From: Nissolia schottii
Lineage: Eukaryota; Streptophyta; Magnoliopsida; Fabales; Fabaceae
DNA: 64,000 bases
Assembly: GCA_003254905.1 (NCBI GenBank)
Contig: QANU01021398.1
Coordinates: 520,847-584,846, forward strand
Direction of reading: 5' to 3'
Below the pieces are notes generated by a model. It was given only the letters and a program-made list of their open reading frames with translations, was not told the origin of the DNA and did not search any database. This document shows, piece after piece, positions 51,295 to 62,128 of this stretch. Within the stretch, counting starts at the first letter, position 1. Each line of letters starts with the position of its first letter. The position numbers were made by a program, and so were the translations under genes.

Positions 51295-52174
51295 ATGGAA
51301 GAAGCAGAGATCGTAGAACTGCACCAGCTTCACTATTCCGATCTCATCGTCTTATCTTCTTCTTCTACTGCTAATTCGTTCGACGAGGACCTCCTTCGCA
51401 GAATGGGCTCGGTAATGGAAGCCCTAGGGCCCACGGGCCCGGGCCTCTTGGCCGTGACTGGCGTCCCCAACGCCTCCATGCTCCGCTCCCAGCTACTCCC
51501 GCCCGCTCGCTCGCAAGCTCGCCCTCCTCGACCGCGAAACACGCCAACGCGTCCTCAAGGTACCCCTCGCTGAAAAGCTGGTTTGTATTTTCGATTGCAA
51601 TTAGAGACACAGCTTTGCTTATCGAGTTGATAATTTTTATTTTTTATTTTTTACTTTTATCTTGGTGTTGCTTCTTGTCTGCGTCGTGGCGTGGGAAGAT
51701 TCAGAAACGTAGCGTTAGAATGGTTACGTGTTGTTTTGAGTTTTGAAATGTTTATTTATTGATTGGCATTCATTTCAAGGCATAGAAAAAAGTTAGATAT
51801 TAGGAGTATTTGTTTTCATCTTTTGGTGGTGTAAGTAACCGTTGAACCCTAAATCTACCGATTTTTTGGTTAGAAAGCTGTTTAGGCTGAGCAAAAAGGT
51901 AAATGGACAAGTGAAAATTTAAAATGGATTGTCGAACTGCGTTTTTTGAATTCATCTTTGAAAAATTAAAATCAATGTTATTAATGCAACTATTAGCTTG
52001 CGAAATTGATAAAGATAGTACTTGCAGGTTGCATTGCATCCTTTGCGGCCATGCTTGCAAATTTTGTAGCTTTACAGTTAGTTAATTTTGTAGGTGGTGC
52101 GCTCATTGTGCTTGCATGCTTTTCTAGGAGCACTTGGGTGGTGATGTTCCTTTGAGAAATCCAGATAGGAGTGA
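51295..52174 (+). pseudogene. Truncated, frameshifted copy of the oxygenase-like gene
   Basis: The first exon (from 51295, MEEAEIVELHQLHYSD) is close to the intact gene at 56157, but four extra bases in the CTCCCGCCCGCTCGCTCG stretch (about 51498-51510) shift the frame, so LARKLALLDRE is lost. The intron is conserved. Exon 2 (from 52128, EHLGGDVPLRNPDRS) stays similar for only about 47 nt and then runs into unrelated sequence. The catalytic region is absent. It is non-functional as an oxygenase. Confidence 0.9.
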
Positions 52175-52545
52175 TGTTACCGACAAACGTAACTGTTGCA
52201 TATTTTCTCCATCTCTCCACTCACGTTCTAAGCGCATAGATTCACTCTCTATCGTGCACAAACATGTTAAAGCATATGCACAAACTTTTGAACTGATGTG
52301 TATAAACTTTTCAACAAAACAAGAAAAAAATGACGGAAACGTAAACGAAAACGAAGACGAAGAAGAAAATTTTTGTGGTCACATGCACAAACTTTTAACC
52401 AACCAGACAAGCACAAAATTTTGAACAAGCATGCACAAAGTTTTCTATATACATGCACAAACATTTTAAAAACAAAAAACAACTAATATAATGGGAATGA
52501 AAATGAAAACTTTTGAATTTATAAAAAATAAGATGGAAACAAAAA
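52175..52545. repeat. Filler with dispersed TGCACAAACTTTT words
   Basis: Directly after the oxygenase breakpoint. Five to six copies or near-copies of 'atgcacaaacttttgaac' (near 52257, 52275, 52384, 52429, 52453), plus an A-rich 'aacgaaaacgaagacgaagaag' tract. Absent from units 1 and 3. It may be the remains of an element at the duplication junction. Confidence 0.6.
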
Positions 52546-54555
52546 AAAATGATGGAAGATTGGGGAAGAAGAGAGAAAAAATAAAGAATAAAAAAAAAGA
52601 GAAAAAGCACATATTAAAGAGAATGAGTTGTATAATAGTTGACAAATTTTGAGTTATATACAAAACATTTCTCTTTTGTTAAAAGCACTTGTTAAAGATT
52701 GAAAAATATAAATATTTTAAGTTTTTAGCGTAATCAATATATTGAAATATTAAAATATTTCCTTTTTAGTAAACAATTTATCTTTTTAGTATCTTTAATA
52801 AGTGTCCTTAAGAGATTTATCAGTAAAATCCTTTTAAAAATACCAGCGTAGGATATCTATAAAAAAATTAAATATACAAATAAACATTAGTCATTGTTTT
52901 ATCATTTTGTCACTTCGTTGACAGCACACTTGACTATGTTTTTCGTCAAAAAAGTTAGGGGTTACATTAGGCTTAAATTTTCAAAAACTCAGTTATGTTT
53001 GGTAGTACAGAAAAACGGGACGGAAAAGTTGTAGATGTATTATTTGTTATGAAACCTTTATGTAGGGAGTGCCCATAGTTGAGTCAACCCGTCAAACTCA
53101 CTCAACTCGAAGTCAATTGGGCATTGAGTGAGAACTGACTCAACTTGATACTTTATTGGTTGGGTGATGGGTTATTAGATTTTGAAATTGAATCAATTTA
53201 TCTACTTAACGAAGACCTTTTTTTTTAACCTAGTACTACCTAACTTAGTCCAATGCCCCCATCTTTCTAAAAAAAAGGTTCCCAAAACCTCAAAATAATG
53301 GTAAAAAATTAGAAAAAGAAAAAGAAAAAGAAAAAGAGAATACTTTGATCGCTCGTATACTTGCTCAACTCGCTTAATAACTTATCGAATCGATTCGTGA
53401 CAAGTCACTCTATTCAAAATCACAACTCAACTTGCTCAATATGTTGTCGAGTTCGTTGGTTGGGTGAGTTCATCTTAAAAATATGACTCAAATTGGTTAA
53501 TGTATACCCCTACCTTCATATGTACAAAACATCACGTAAAACATCACTAAAAACATATAATAAATGGTTAATAATATTCATGACAATGAAAGTTAGATGT
53601 ACTCCATGAGTTGTGTATACAAGTATTTCGCATTTAGATGTAACAAATATTCCTATTGTCCGACTTTTCTACAGTTAATAATACTCTTTTCAAGTGAAGC
53701 GAGGACCAAAGTAGTAGGCCTCTTATTAGTTACCTTCCTTTGTTTAAGTTATAAAGATATGCATTTTTTATTTTTTGTTGGTAATCTAAAAGTTTAGGTG
53801 GGGTAAGTAACGATATTTAATTAGGGTATTTGATATTTATAGAAGCACTTATAAATCACTAGCCAACAAGACTTTCACATTTGTCAGCGAGATTTGAACC
53901 CTCATCCTTTTAGAGTAAGGATCTAAATTTTAACCAACTGTGTTACTCTTTATCAGCAAGATATGCATTTTTTATGAAATTGTTTTTTCTTGTGAAAAAC
54001 TTATCTATTTTGAAACTTATCATATGTTTTTCAGTAAAAATGTATTTTTCCTAAAGAATAACACAAACTAATGGGCTCTGTATCTACTGATGTTGTGGTT
54101 AGCAAGCTGTCTGCATGAACATTATGGCTGAGAAAAAAAAAATTTGATGGGAAAATTAAAAATGGATTGTGGAACTGAATTTTTCGAAGTCCTAGCTTAA
54201 ATATTTTAATTAATGATATTTTTGCAACCTAAGCTATTTAGCTTGCAAAATTGGCAAAGATAGTTGCAATCTATGCAGCCATGCTCAAGACTGTATCTGT
54301 TTCTGTATTGAAGATTTTCATTTTAACAAACATTTAGCTGGCGTTTAGGTTTATAAATAGCTAATTCAATTGGCACCTCCGTGCTAACTTTGAAAATATC
54401 AGGAACTTAATGGTGAAGGTTTTCTTTTTTGTGATGTAAACCAAATTGGACCTTCATATATGTATGCAGTATGCATCTACAGTAAGTGATGTGCATTCAC
54501 GCATGTGCATAAAGGCTTGTGGATAGTGGTAGTGGTACCATGTATACTGGCTTTG
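52546..54555. repeat. Spacer between unit 2 and unit 3
   Basis: Close match to 47450-49423. AT-rich, no gene. It contains 'gagtcaacccgtcaaactcactcaactcg' type degenerate words (53085-53480) found in the matching unit 1 spacer too. Confidence 0.85.
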
Positions 54556-54734
54556 TTCAACAAGTGCGAGGCTTCATGCTAATATAAATCACCATTATCA
54601 TACAAGCGAAAAGCTATTGCACACATAATACATAAGGAGAGACAGACTGTTATTTATGGACACATGATCATAGCATGGATGCTTGCTTCATAACCAACAC
54701 AACACGGGCATAGCTTAATTAGTACTTGAGCGCT

Positions 54735-55073
54735 TCAGTTGGCAGTTGGGGGCTTGCGCGGCACCCTGCGCGGCGGAATGTTGTCTTTTTCCATCTTATT
54801 CTCCTCCGGATCCTCTGTAGTTGACGTGTGTAGTGGTGGAGGTCTGTGTCGTCGTGGGTCCCCTTTCGTGTCTGTGTTTAATTGCTCTGCAGTTGAGGTG
54901 AGTGGTGGATGTTTACCTGGAGGTTTGTGTGGGTAGTAACTGTTTATGTGTGACTTCACTTCCTCCTCCTCTGTAGGTCCATGATGACCAGGACGCCTTT
55001 TTGGTTCAGAGGTTGTAGCCACCACTGCCAATGCAAGTAGCAACACTAGGATGCTGCAATATTTGAGAGACAT
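54735..55073 (-). CDS. Small secreted Pro-rich protein, unit 3
   Basis: 112 residues, single exon, signal peptide MSLKYCSILVLLLALAVVA. This is the most diverged of the three. The DLVDHPNQH segment after the signal is missing, and it has RRPGHHGPTEEEE, YYPHKPPGKHPPLTSTAEQ and a shorter RRHRPPPLHTSTTED block. The tail PEENKMEKDNIPPRRVPRKPPTAN differs from the other two. It lies divergent to the intact oxygenase gene, with start codons about 1.08 kb apart. Function unknown. Confidence 0.75.
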   Translation of the reverse strand: MSLKYCSILVLLLALAVVATTSEPKRRPGHHGPTEEEEVKSHINSYYPHKPPGKHPPLTSTAEQLNTDTKGDPRRHRPPPLHTSTTEDPEENKMEKDNIPPRRVPRKPPTAN

Positions 55074-55136
55074 TTGAGTCCAGGGGTTTTTTGGAATTTG
55101 GATGGTGCATACACTAGAGCAAGGGCGTAGTGGCCT

Positions 55137-55144
55137 TTTATAAT
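55137..55144 (-). promoter_or_regulatory. TATA box, unit 3 secreted-protein gene
   Basis: - strand ATTATAAAAGG, 64 bp before the start codon. Confidence 0.75.
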
Positions 55145-56156
55145 GGGTCTACCTCATATGTCTTCATGCCCCGGGTCATTTTTCGTTTTTTATGCTTTTG
55201 TTGGTATAATAGATTTTATCCTTATCTTTAATTTTATGAAAAGTATTATTTGTACAATCATACATGGGGGTAGCACTCAAAACCCATCATACTCATAAAA
55301 GTAGAAAATATTTCGTCATGTTAATTTTTTCTCACTTCACAGTAGGTCCATATTTTTGACAACGTAGGTGTTGGATATTAATTTTAAAAAAAAAATAAAG
55401 TAAGAGGAGTGTTTGAGGATTTCATTTCTTAACCTAACTTATAATTTTATTTATCTTATACCTATATTTGTCAAAATTTAAAACCAAAATCAATAAAATC
55501 TTGACAAAAATATATATAAAATGAGTAAAAAAATAACGTAGATTAAAATTATGACTTTCAAAACATAAATGTACAAATAATACTACATTTTTTTTTCAAT
55601 AGTTAGTGAACTCTACCCAAATAAGGGGGAGAAAACTCAACACGGAAGGTCTAAGTAGCCGAAAGAACTGCACAAGACACCACCTAGACTTAGCGATGCT
55701 GGACTTATAATATTTACGTCTCGTTAAAAAATTTTTAACAAAATGTGAGTCGGACACTACTCATAAGAAAAAAGTAAAAGAAAAAAAAAAAAGACTCTTA
55801 TTTTATTATCTTATCTCTTTGTCGTCTGGACTCTTTCTTGACTATGGTTTTCGTCAAAAGTATGTTTGGTAGGGGGTTACTTTAGGCATAAATTTCAATA
55901 AACTCAATTATGTTTGGTAGTGCAGTAAAACGGGAAGGAAAAGTTGGAGTTGCATCATTTGTTATGAAAGTGTATAAAAAAAATGTGTCAGGCCGAACAT
56001 GATGAGCCCAGCCCACCACTGGTAAAAGCCCAATCTATGTACCTAAAAGCCCAGCCCACTACAGAGAGGCCCAAAATCAACAACATAGTCGAATCGTAAG
56101 GTTAGCTCCACACTGTAACTGAAACTGTAACTGCAATTGAGAGAGAGAGATAGAGA
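55145..56156. other. Shared intergenic region between divergent genes, unit 3
   Basis: AT-rich, homologous to the matching regions of units 1 and 2. It contains the block 'ggccgaacatgatgagcccagcccac' about 170 bp before the oxygenase start, present in all three units, and a (GA)n leader near 56139-56155. No gene. Confidence 0.6.
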
Positions 56157-58096
56157 ATGGAAGAAGCAGAGATCGTAGAACTGCACCAGCTTCAATATTC
56201 CGATCTCATCGTCTTATCTTCTTCTCCTTCTACTACTAATTCGTTCAACGAGGACCTCCTTCGCAGAATGGGCTCGGTAATGGAAGCCCTAGGGCCCACG
56301 GGCCCAGGCCTCTTGGCCGTGACTGGCGTCCCCAACGCCGCCATGCTCCGCTCCCAGCTCCTCCCGCTCGCTCGCAAGCTCGCCCTCCTCGACCGCGAAA
56401 CACGCCAACGCGTCCTCAAGGTACCCCTCGCTGAAAAGCTGGTTTGTATTTCGATTGCAATTAGAGACATAGCTTTGCTTATCGAGTTGTTAATTTATTT
56501 TTTATTTTTTATTTTTATCTTGCTGTTGCTTCTTGTCTGCGTCGTGGCGTGGGAAGATTCAGAAACGTAGCGTTAGAATGGTTACGTGTTGCTTTGAGTT
56601 TTGAAATGTTTATTTATTGATTAGCATTCACTTCACCTTGAAAAGTTAAATTTGACACGGAAAAAAGTTAGATATTAGGAGTATTTGTTTTCATCTTTTG
56701 GTGGTGTAAGTAACGGTTGAACCCTAAATCTACTGATGTTTTGGTTAGAAAGCTGTTTAGGCTGAGCAAAAAGGTAAATGGACAAGTGAAAATTTAAAAT
56801 GGATTGTCAAACTGCGTTTTTTGAATTCATCTTTAAAAATTAAAATCAATGTTATTAATGCAACTATTAGCTTGCGAAATTGATAAAGATAGTACTTGCA
56901 CGTTGCATTGCATCCTTTGCAGCCATGCTTGCAAATTTTGTAGCTTTACAGTTAATTAATTTTGTAGGTGTGCTCATTTTGCTTGCATGCTTTTCTAGGA
57001 GCACAACTTGGGTAGTGATGTTCCTTTGAGAAATCCAGATAGGAGTGTGTCCTCCTTTGCTATGCAACTCAAATATACCAATACTCCAGAACCATTGGCC
57101 AAGAGTAACCAATTACATTGTGAAGAGAGTGCTCAAGATTCTGAACAAGCATCGGCCGAATGTTATGATATGGAATTCAAGAATCTAGGGAGTACTTTCA
57201 AAGAGTTAGGATTTTGCATGATGGAGGTAGGGCTTTGCCTTGCTAGAATATGCGATAAGGCTATTGGAGGCAACGAGTTGGAGCAGTGCCTATTGGAATC
57301 GTGTGCAGCGAAGGGGCGTCTTATACATTATCATTCATGTTTAGATGGCCTCCTCCTTAAAGAAGTTGAGAGGAGCAGGGCAAGTGGCAAAAGAAGAGCT
57401 AATGTCAAAAGGGATCAGGGCAACTTCATTATGAATGTTCAGAAACCATTACAAGGATCAGAGTTGAATTCAATTTCCCATCATGCTAATTCGTGTGGAA
57501 TTCATTCGAATTTGTGGCAGCAGTGGCATTATGATTATGGTATATTCACTGTTCTAACAGCTCCTTCCTTTCTTTTGCCGTCATATCGGCAGACAACTGT
57601 AACAGAAGATCCACTTCCTGAATCATGTTACGATGAATGTCCATCACCAACTGGGCATACATCATTGCAAATATATGATCCAAATAAGAAAAGAGTCCTC
57701 ATGGTGAAGGCACCTCCTGACAGTTTTATCGTTCAAGTTGGGGAATCCGCTGATATAATCTCGAAAGGGAAACTTCGCTCGACCCTGCATGCTGTTCACA
57801 GGCCTGCAAAGTTTGAAAATTTGAGCAGGGCAACTTTTGTTGTGTTTCTGCAGCCTGCATGGACCAAAACATTCTCTATCTCAGATTACCATGGATTTGA
57901 TGGTTGGTGTTTAGAGGCGCCTGATGATGATGATGATCAACAGTTTGGGGAGGATAATCTTAAACTAAGCTGCGAAATTCAGAAAATAGTTCCCCCACTT
58001 TTTTCAAGGTTGAAGGATGGGATGACTTTTGCCGAATTCTCACGTGAAACAACAAAGCAGTATTATGGTGGCTGTGGTTTGCAATCAAACAAATGA
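56157..58096 (+). CDS. 2-oxoglutarate/Fe(II)-dependent oxygenase-like protein, intact copy
   Basis: Two exons, 56157-56420 and 56999-58096, encoding 453 residues in phase. The N-terminal part (PTGPGLLAVTGVPN, ...LARKLALLDRETRQ) resembles the DIOX_N region of plant 2OG oxygenases. A long middle insert of no clear domain follows. The C-terminal double-stranded-beta-helix region has a candidate iron HxD at WHYDYGIFTVL (about residue 267) and a distal His in STLHAVHRP. GHTSLQIYDP and the VQVGESADIISKGKLRSTLHA motif fit the family pattern, as does RATFVVFLQP. The substrate is unknown. The gene is divergent to a secreted-protein gene, and its duplicates in units 2 and 1 are broken or deleted. Confidence 0.85.
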
Positions 58097-58690
58097 TTAG
58101 CCTCTGCTTAGGTCCTGTCCTGTTCCAGTGTATACCCTCTGTCAAAGCTAATAGATTTTAAGAAGCTAACCTCATTATGAATTTCGGTAATTTTTATGCA
58201 GAACAGTAGACAATAGAGAAGGAGTGAATTTCAGTTAATAGAATGGGATAAAATTGGGAATCTCCATTACACTATATGTCCCTTTTCCTTTATTCTCCCC
58301 CCTTTGTCTGCATTATGTTTCGATTAGTCAATTTTGTTCCTTTAGCCTCTCCATAGGAACAATTCTTTTTTCTTAAAAAAATCTGCTGAAAAAATTGTCC
58401 TCGTCAGGCAAGTCAATGCTTTTACTTCTATTGCCTTGCCATTGAAGAATTGATATGCATTTTAAGTCTTTACCATTCCACTGACATTTGGTATTGTATC
58501 AATGTAAGTAGTGAAAATTTACTCATGATCATCTCATTAAATTTTCACATGAGAAGCTCGATTTGGCGATTTCCCATTAGATAAGGTCGAGGTCAGTTCC
58601 TTTTTCTTCATTCTCTCACTATGAATGCATGGGTAAACAAGAGGAACACTACGATCATCTATTATAGCTACTTATACAGTCCATAATTTT
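58097..58690. other. 3' flank of the oxygenase gene
   Basis: No gene recognised. T-rich sequence that probably includes the 3' UTR. Confidence 0.5.
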
Positions 58691-58699
58691 TTTTGGTAA

Positions 58700-59200
58700 T
58701 GTAAGAAACAAAATGAAAAGACTAGAGGTCGTTCCGCATCAAGGGACATTAGTTCAAGTGGGATGACTTTAACATGAGGTCCCCAGAACTAAGAGCACCA
58801 AGATGCGAAAGAAAGTTAACAAACGATTTGTCGAATGCAGCATATGCCTTACTTGCACCTCTCAGTCATGCTAGAGAAGAGCCTTTATTTCCTTTAATAT
58901 TTTGGCCAACGAGGTTAAAATGAAGACAACACAAGAATCATTGCGTCGTTACAATCACACTGTTAGCCAAATGCGACGGAAACCAAGCTGCCAAGTAAGG
59001 CGAAATCCTTTCCTTAATCCAAATAGTTCAATCAGCGCCACGGCGTCTTTAAGGGTCTTGGCCACAAACCCAATCAACCATGTTCCATCAACAACTTTTA
59101 AGAAATCGTTGTATTCGTTGCAGAGAAAGTTAACATCGACACTCAATTTCACATAACCCGTAGGATACGCTCCCGGTGATTCTAATAAATGCCACCCCAT
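58700..59200 (-). pseudogene. RNase H-like relic of a LINE-type element
   Basis: On the - strand, 59200-58955 reads WHLLESPGAYPTGYVKLSVD...GTWLIGFVAKTL...GLRKGFRLTWQLGFRRIWL. This matches the pattern of plant RNase H-like domains attached to non-LTR retrotransposons (WVKLNVDG...WL.GFA...GL.LAW..G). Further fragments in other frames (REASKAYAAFD-like and FLSHLGALSS) continue to about 58770. Several stops and frameshifts are present. The key catalytic Asp pattern is only partly kept. Confidence 0.65.
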
Positions 59201-59210
59201 AACACGGTGG

Positions 59211-60080
59211 AGAGTATATAGCCCATATTAAAAAAAGAAAAATTGTCTCCATTTGTTGATGATGTTATTATTTTTGTCTTTGGACAGTGTGCAAGTTTTG
59301 CACGATTGTCCTGGAAACTAATTGAGTGTGTCGTTATTTTGGCATTGAGAGGTCATCATCTTTGGCAAATAAAGGGTAAAAAAATGCTCTCGAGTTTGTA
59401 AGAAAAGTGGGGTTAGAAAGAAACAAAAAAAAAAAAAAAAAGGAGACGAAAAAGAAAGCCTCCTCTTACTTTGTTTGTACAATGACTTAGCCACTTGGTA
59501 GTAGTAGGCTTCCCTTTTCTCATTCCTTAGTGGTCCAAAAGGGTAGCCAAAATTGACCTTAAAAAAGCAAGTAATTTGAGGAGAAAGATAAATCTTCATC
59601 CCGAAAATAACAAGAAAAGCACATTTGAATTGCAATTGAAATCCAAAGAGGAGCAATCATCAATGGGAAAAATGAGGCAAAAGGAATAAAGTTATTATCT
59701 TTTTGTCAGTAATGAATGAAGGACGCTGAACAAAATACTAATTACAAAACCAAAAAAGTTAAGGCTGTTGTTCCTCACACATCCTTTTTATTTTATTTTT
59801 TGTTCTTTCTTCAGAAAATTATGAGGGGGGGGGGGAGAATTACGATTGTGTTCATGCCCGTGGCTATGATCAATTGAAAAGGCACAAATTGATGACGTCT
59901 CCATGCACGCGCATTTTTGCACATGTTCTGTTCTGGATCTCAGCTTTTGTGTCCAAAATCCATTAAGAAACACCAAATACTACAAGGCCATAACAAACAA
60001 TCAAAGAATTTTTTCGAGAGAAATCATGTTAGTGGTTAAAGAAATTATAGTGATAGATTCATTTGTTCATTCAAAAGTTA
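59211..60080. other. Intergenic, no gene recognised
   Basis: A/T-rich with a G run (59826-59836) and poly-A tracts. The short frames at 59318-59656 (-) and 59788-59976 (-) show no domain. Confidence 0.5.
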
Positions 60081-60089
60081 CTAGTCATG

Positions 60090-60630
60090 TCATAGTCCTT
60101 AAGAGGTTTTGGCATAGTGTGGACGATGAGGTGACAAAACTTGGTGTTGGGTCTTCTGAACCACGAGCCCGATCCTTGTTCGATCAACAACACACTCATC
60201 TGCCTTATTCCTAAGGTAAAAATGCCCAGCCCACAAATGTTAAGGAATTTAGACTAATTTCTTTATGTAATGTCATTTTTAAAATTATTACAAAAAGCAT
60301 AGCGAATAGGCTGAAAGTTGTACCTTATGATCATAGGGTTTTTGTACCTGGTCGTCTTATTATCGATAATGCAGTAATAGCCTATGAGACATTTCATTAT
60401 ATGAGGAACAAACAAAAAGGAAATACAAGTTATGCAGGCATCAAATTGGACATGGCAAAAACTTATGACAGAGTGGAGTAGTGGGAGTTGTTAGCAAATT
60501 AAAGGTGATTCATCAAAACTCATGGGTGACCTTGATCCAACGTTATGTTTCGACAACCTCTTTTTCTGTCTTGTTAAATGGTGTTCCAGACCAGATCATG
60601 GGCTAAGACAAGGGGGACCACATGTTCAAG
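60090..60630 (+). pseudogene. LINE reverse-transcriptase relic
   Basis: + strand fragments in shifting frames follow the order of a non-LTR reverse transcriptase: KRFWHSVDDEVTK near 60100, NNTLICLIPKVKMP near 60190, the FVPGRLI-like and YETFHYM region near 60330-60400, GIKLDMAKTYDRVE near 60435-60475 and LRQGGP near 60605. There are many stops, frameshifts and missing pieces. It is unrelated in strand to the RNase H relic at 58700, so probably a separate insertion. Confidence 0.75.
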
Positions 60631-62120
60631 ATAGAGTGTGGAAGAAGCTAAAGGGATAGAAGGAATTGGTACTATCACAAGCAGGGTCCTTACTATCACA
60701 ACCTTCCCTAGAGCTTCATTACGACCCAATCGAACATTACTGTTGAACGGTTATGCAACCTTGCTTACAGGGTTTGGCTGGCTGGTGAAGTGAGTGTTAG
60801 TTGCGGCAACGTGGACGCCAAGGGCAAATGGAGACTTGAGGACCATTGAGGGGATGCATGGGGGGTTACCTTGTTCTATCGTGATTGTGTCTGGATAGAA
60901 GATGTGCCTTCTTCTGTAGCCCCTTTTGTCCTTGTTGATTGTATCTCTTTCAATCGTCATCAATAATATTTGCAACCATTACACACAAAAAGAAAAAAAA
61001 AGTCATGTCATATTCTAATATTTAGTTTTGGGTAATTTTTAATGTTTGAAGTTTACTAAAATTTGCTTTTTACCTCAAACTATGTGCAAAATTATATGTC
61101 ACTTTGATTTTTTACTACGACTGATGATCAATAATTTGTTAGGTTTCCATTTTTGTTTTATTTTTCAATGTTTTTTATCAGGTTAGTGAAAACAATAAAA
61201 ATAATAAAATTCCTTGTGCTATTTTTATTTCATGTGTTCACTATTTCTTTCGTGAAATTAAGAAATAAAAAACAAGATTTTATTGTTTTTACCGTTTTCA
61301 CTAAACTAATAGAAAAAAAATAAAATCTAACAAATCATTAGTAATTAATCACACTAAAAAATTGAAATGAAATACAATTTTAGCAAATCTCAAAAATAAT
61401 TTGTACTAATTACCCTTTAATTTTTAACAAAACCTTTAGATGTCCAAATTTTTTTTTTTGAGTTAATATACATCGAGGTAACAACATAATTGATGACATC
61501 ACTGTTAATTGACACATGATATTTTAATATGTGTCTAATTTAACTAAAATAATTTGTTTCAATTCTCGTAACACAAAAACAAGTACCTCGTCTAAAACGC
61601 ACTATATCAATATTGTGGGTTTCATTTAGTGTTGTAAGAATTAAAAGTATATAGTCTAATTAGATTTATGTCAGATAAAATATGTCAATTAGGTAGTGTT
61701 TAGTTAGAGGGACATGACACAAGAATAAGGACAACAAAATTTCTATCATGTCAGGTCCAATTTCGTGTCCCACCATGCCAAAATTGTCATGACCCTACAC
61801 AAGATTTTACAATAAAACATCTTTCTCTTATTAAAGTAAACTATGCACAACAACAACGCGAAGATCCTACTTGTGATTTATCATAAGTCTCTTCCAAGAG
61901 CTCCGAATCTCAGCAATGGAGATTCTAGAGAGAGAAAGGAAGAAGGATGATGAGGACGATAATGAGAAAGTGAATGATTTAAAGAGATTGAAGTGATTTA
62001 GGAAGTTAGAGGAGGAATTTGGGTTAGGGTTTGCAGTTTCTAGGGAGAAGGGAAAGAAAAAAGAGGTTGGAAAGAGAGTGAAACTTGAGTAAAAATGAGT
62101 CTCTCGCGTGTTTAAAAACA
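60631..62120. other. Intergenic, no gene recognised
   Basis: A/T-rich. The - strand frame at 61867-62151 (Ser/Phe-rich) and the frame at 60751-60975 have no recognisable domain. 61190-61330 contains an inverted 'attttattgttttcac...' repeat pair. Confidence 0.5.
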
Positions 62121-62128
62121 CAGAAGTC

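Larger units (their letters stand above)
49424..54555 (-). repeat. Tandem unit 2 (secreted-protein gene plus broken oxygenase gene)
   Basis: About 5.1 kb, same left border as units 1 and 3. Order: secreted-protein gene (- strand), upstream region, frameshifted and truncated oxygenase gene (+ strand, 51295-52174), filler (52175-52545), then a spacer close to that of unit 1. The upstream region carries DNA at about 50390-50870 that the other units lack. Confidence 0.88.

Noticed and set aside
59318..59656. 112-residue - strand frame
   Set aside because: Phe/Lys-rich translation of poly-A/T tracts; no domain.
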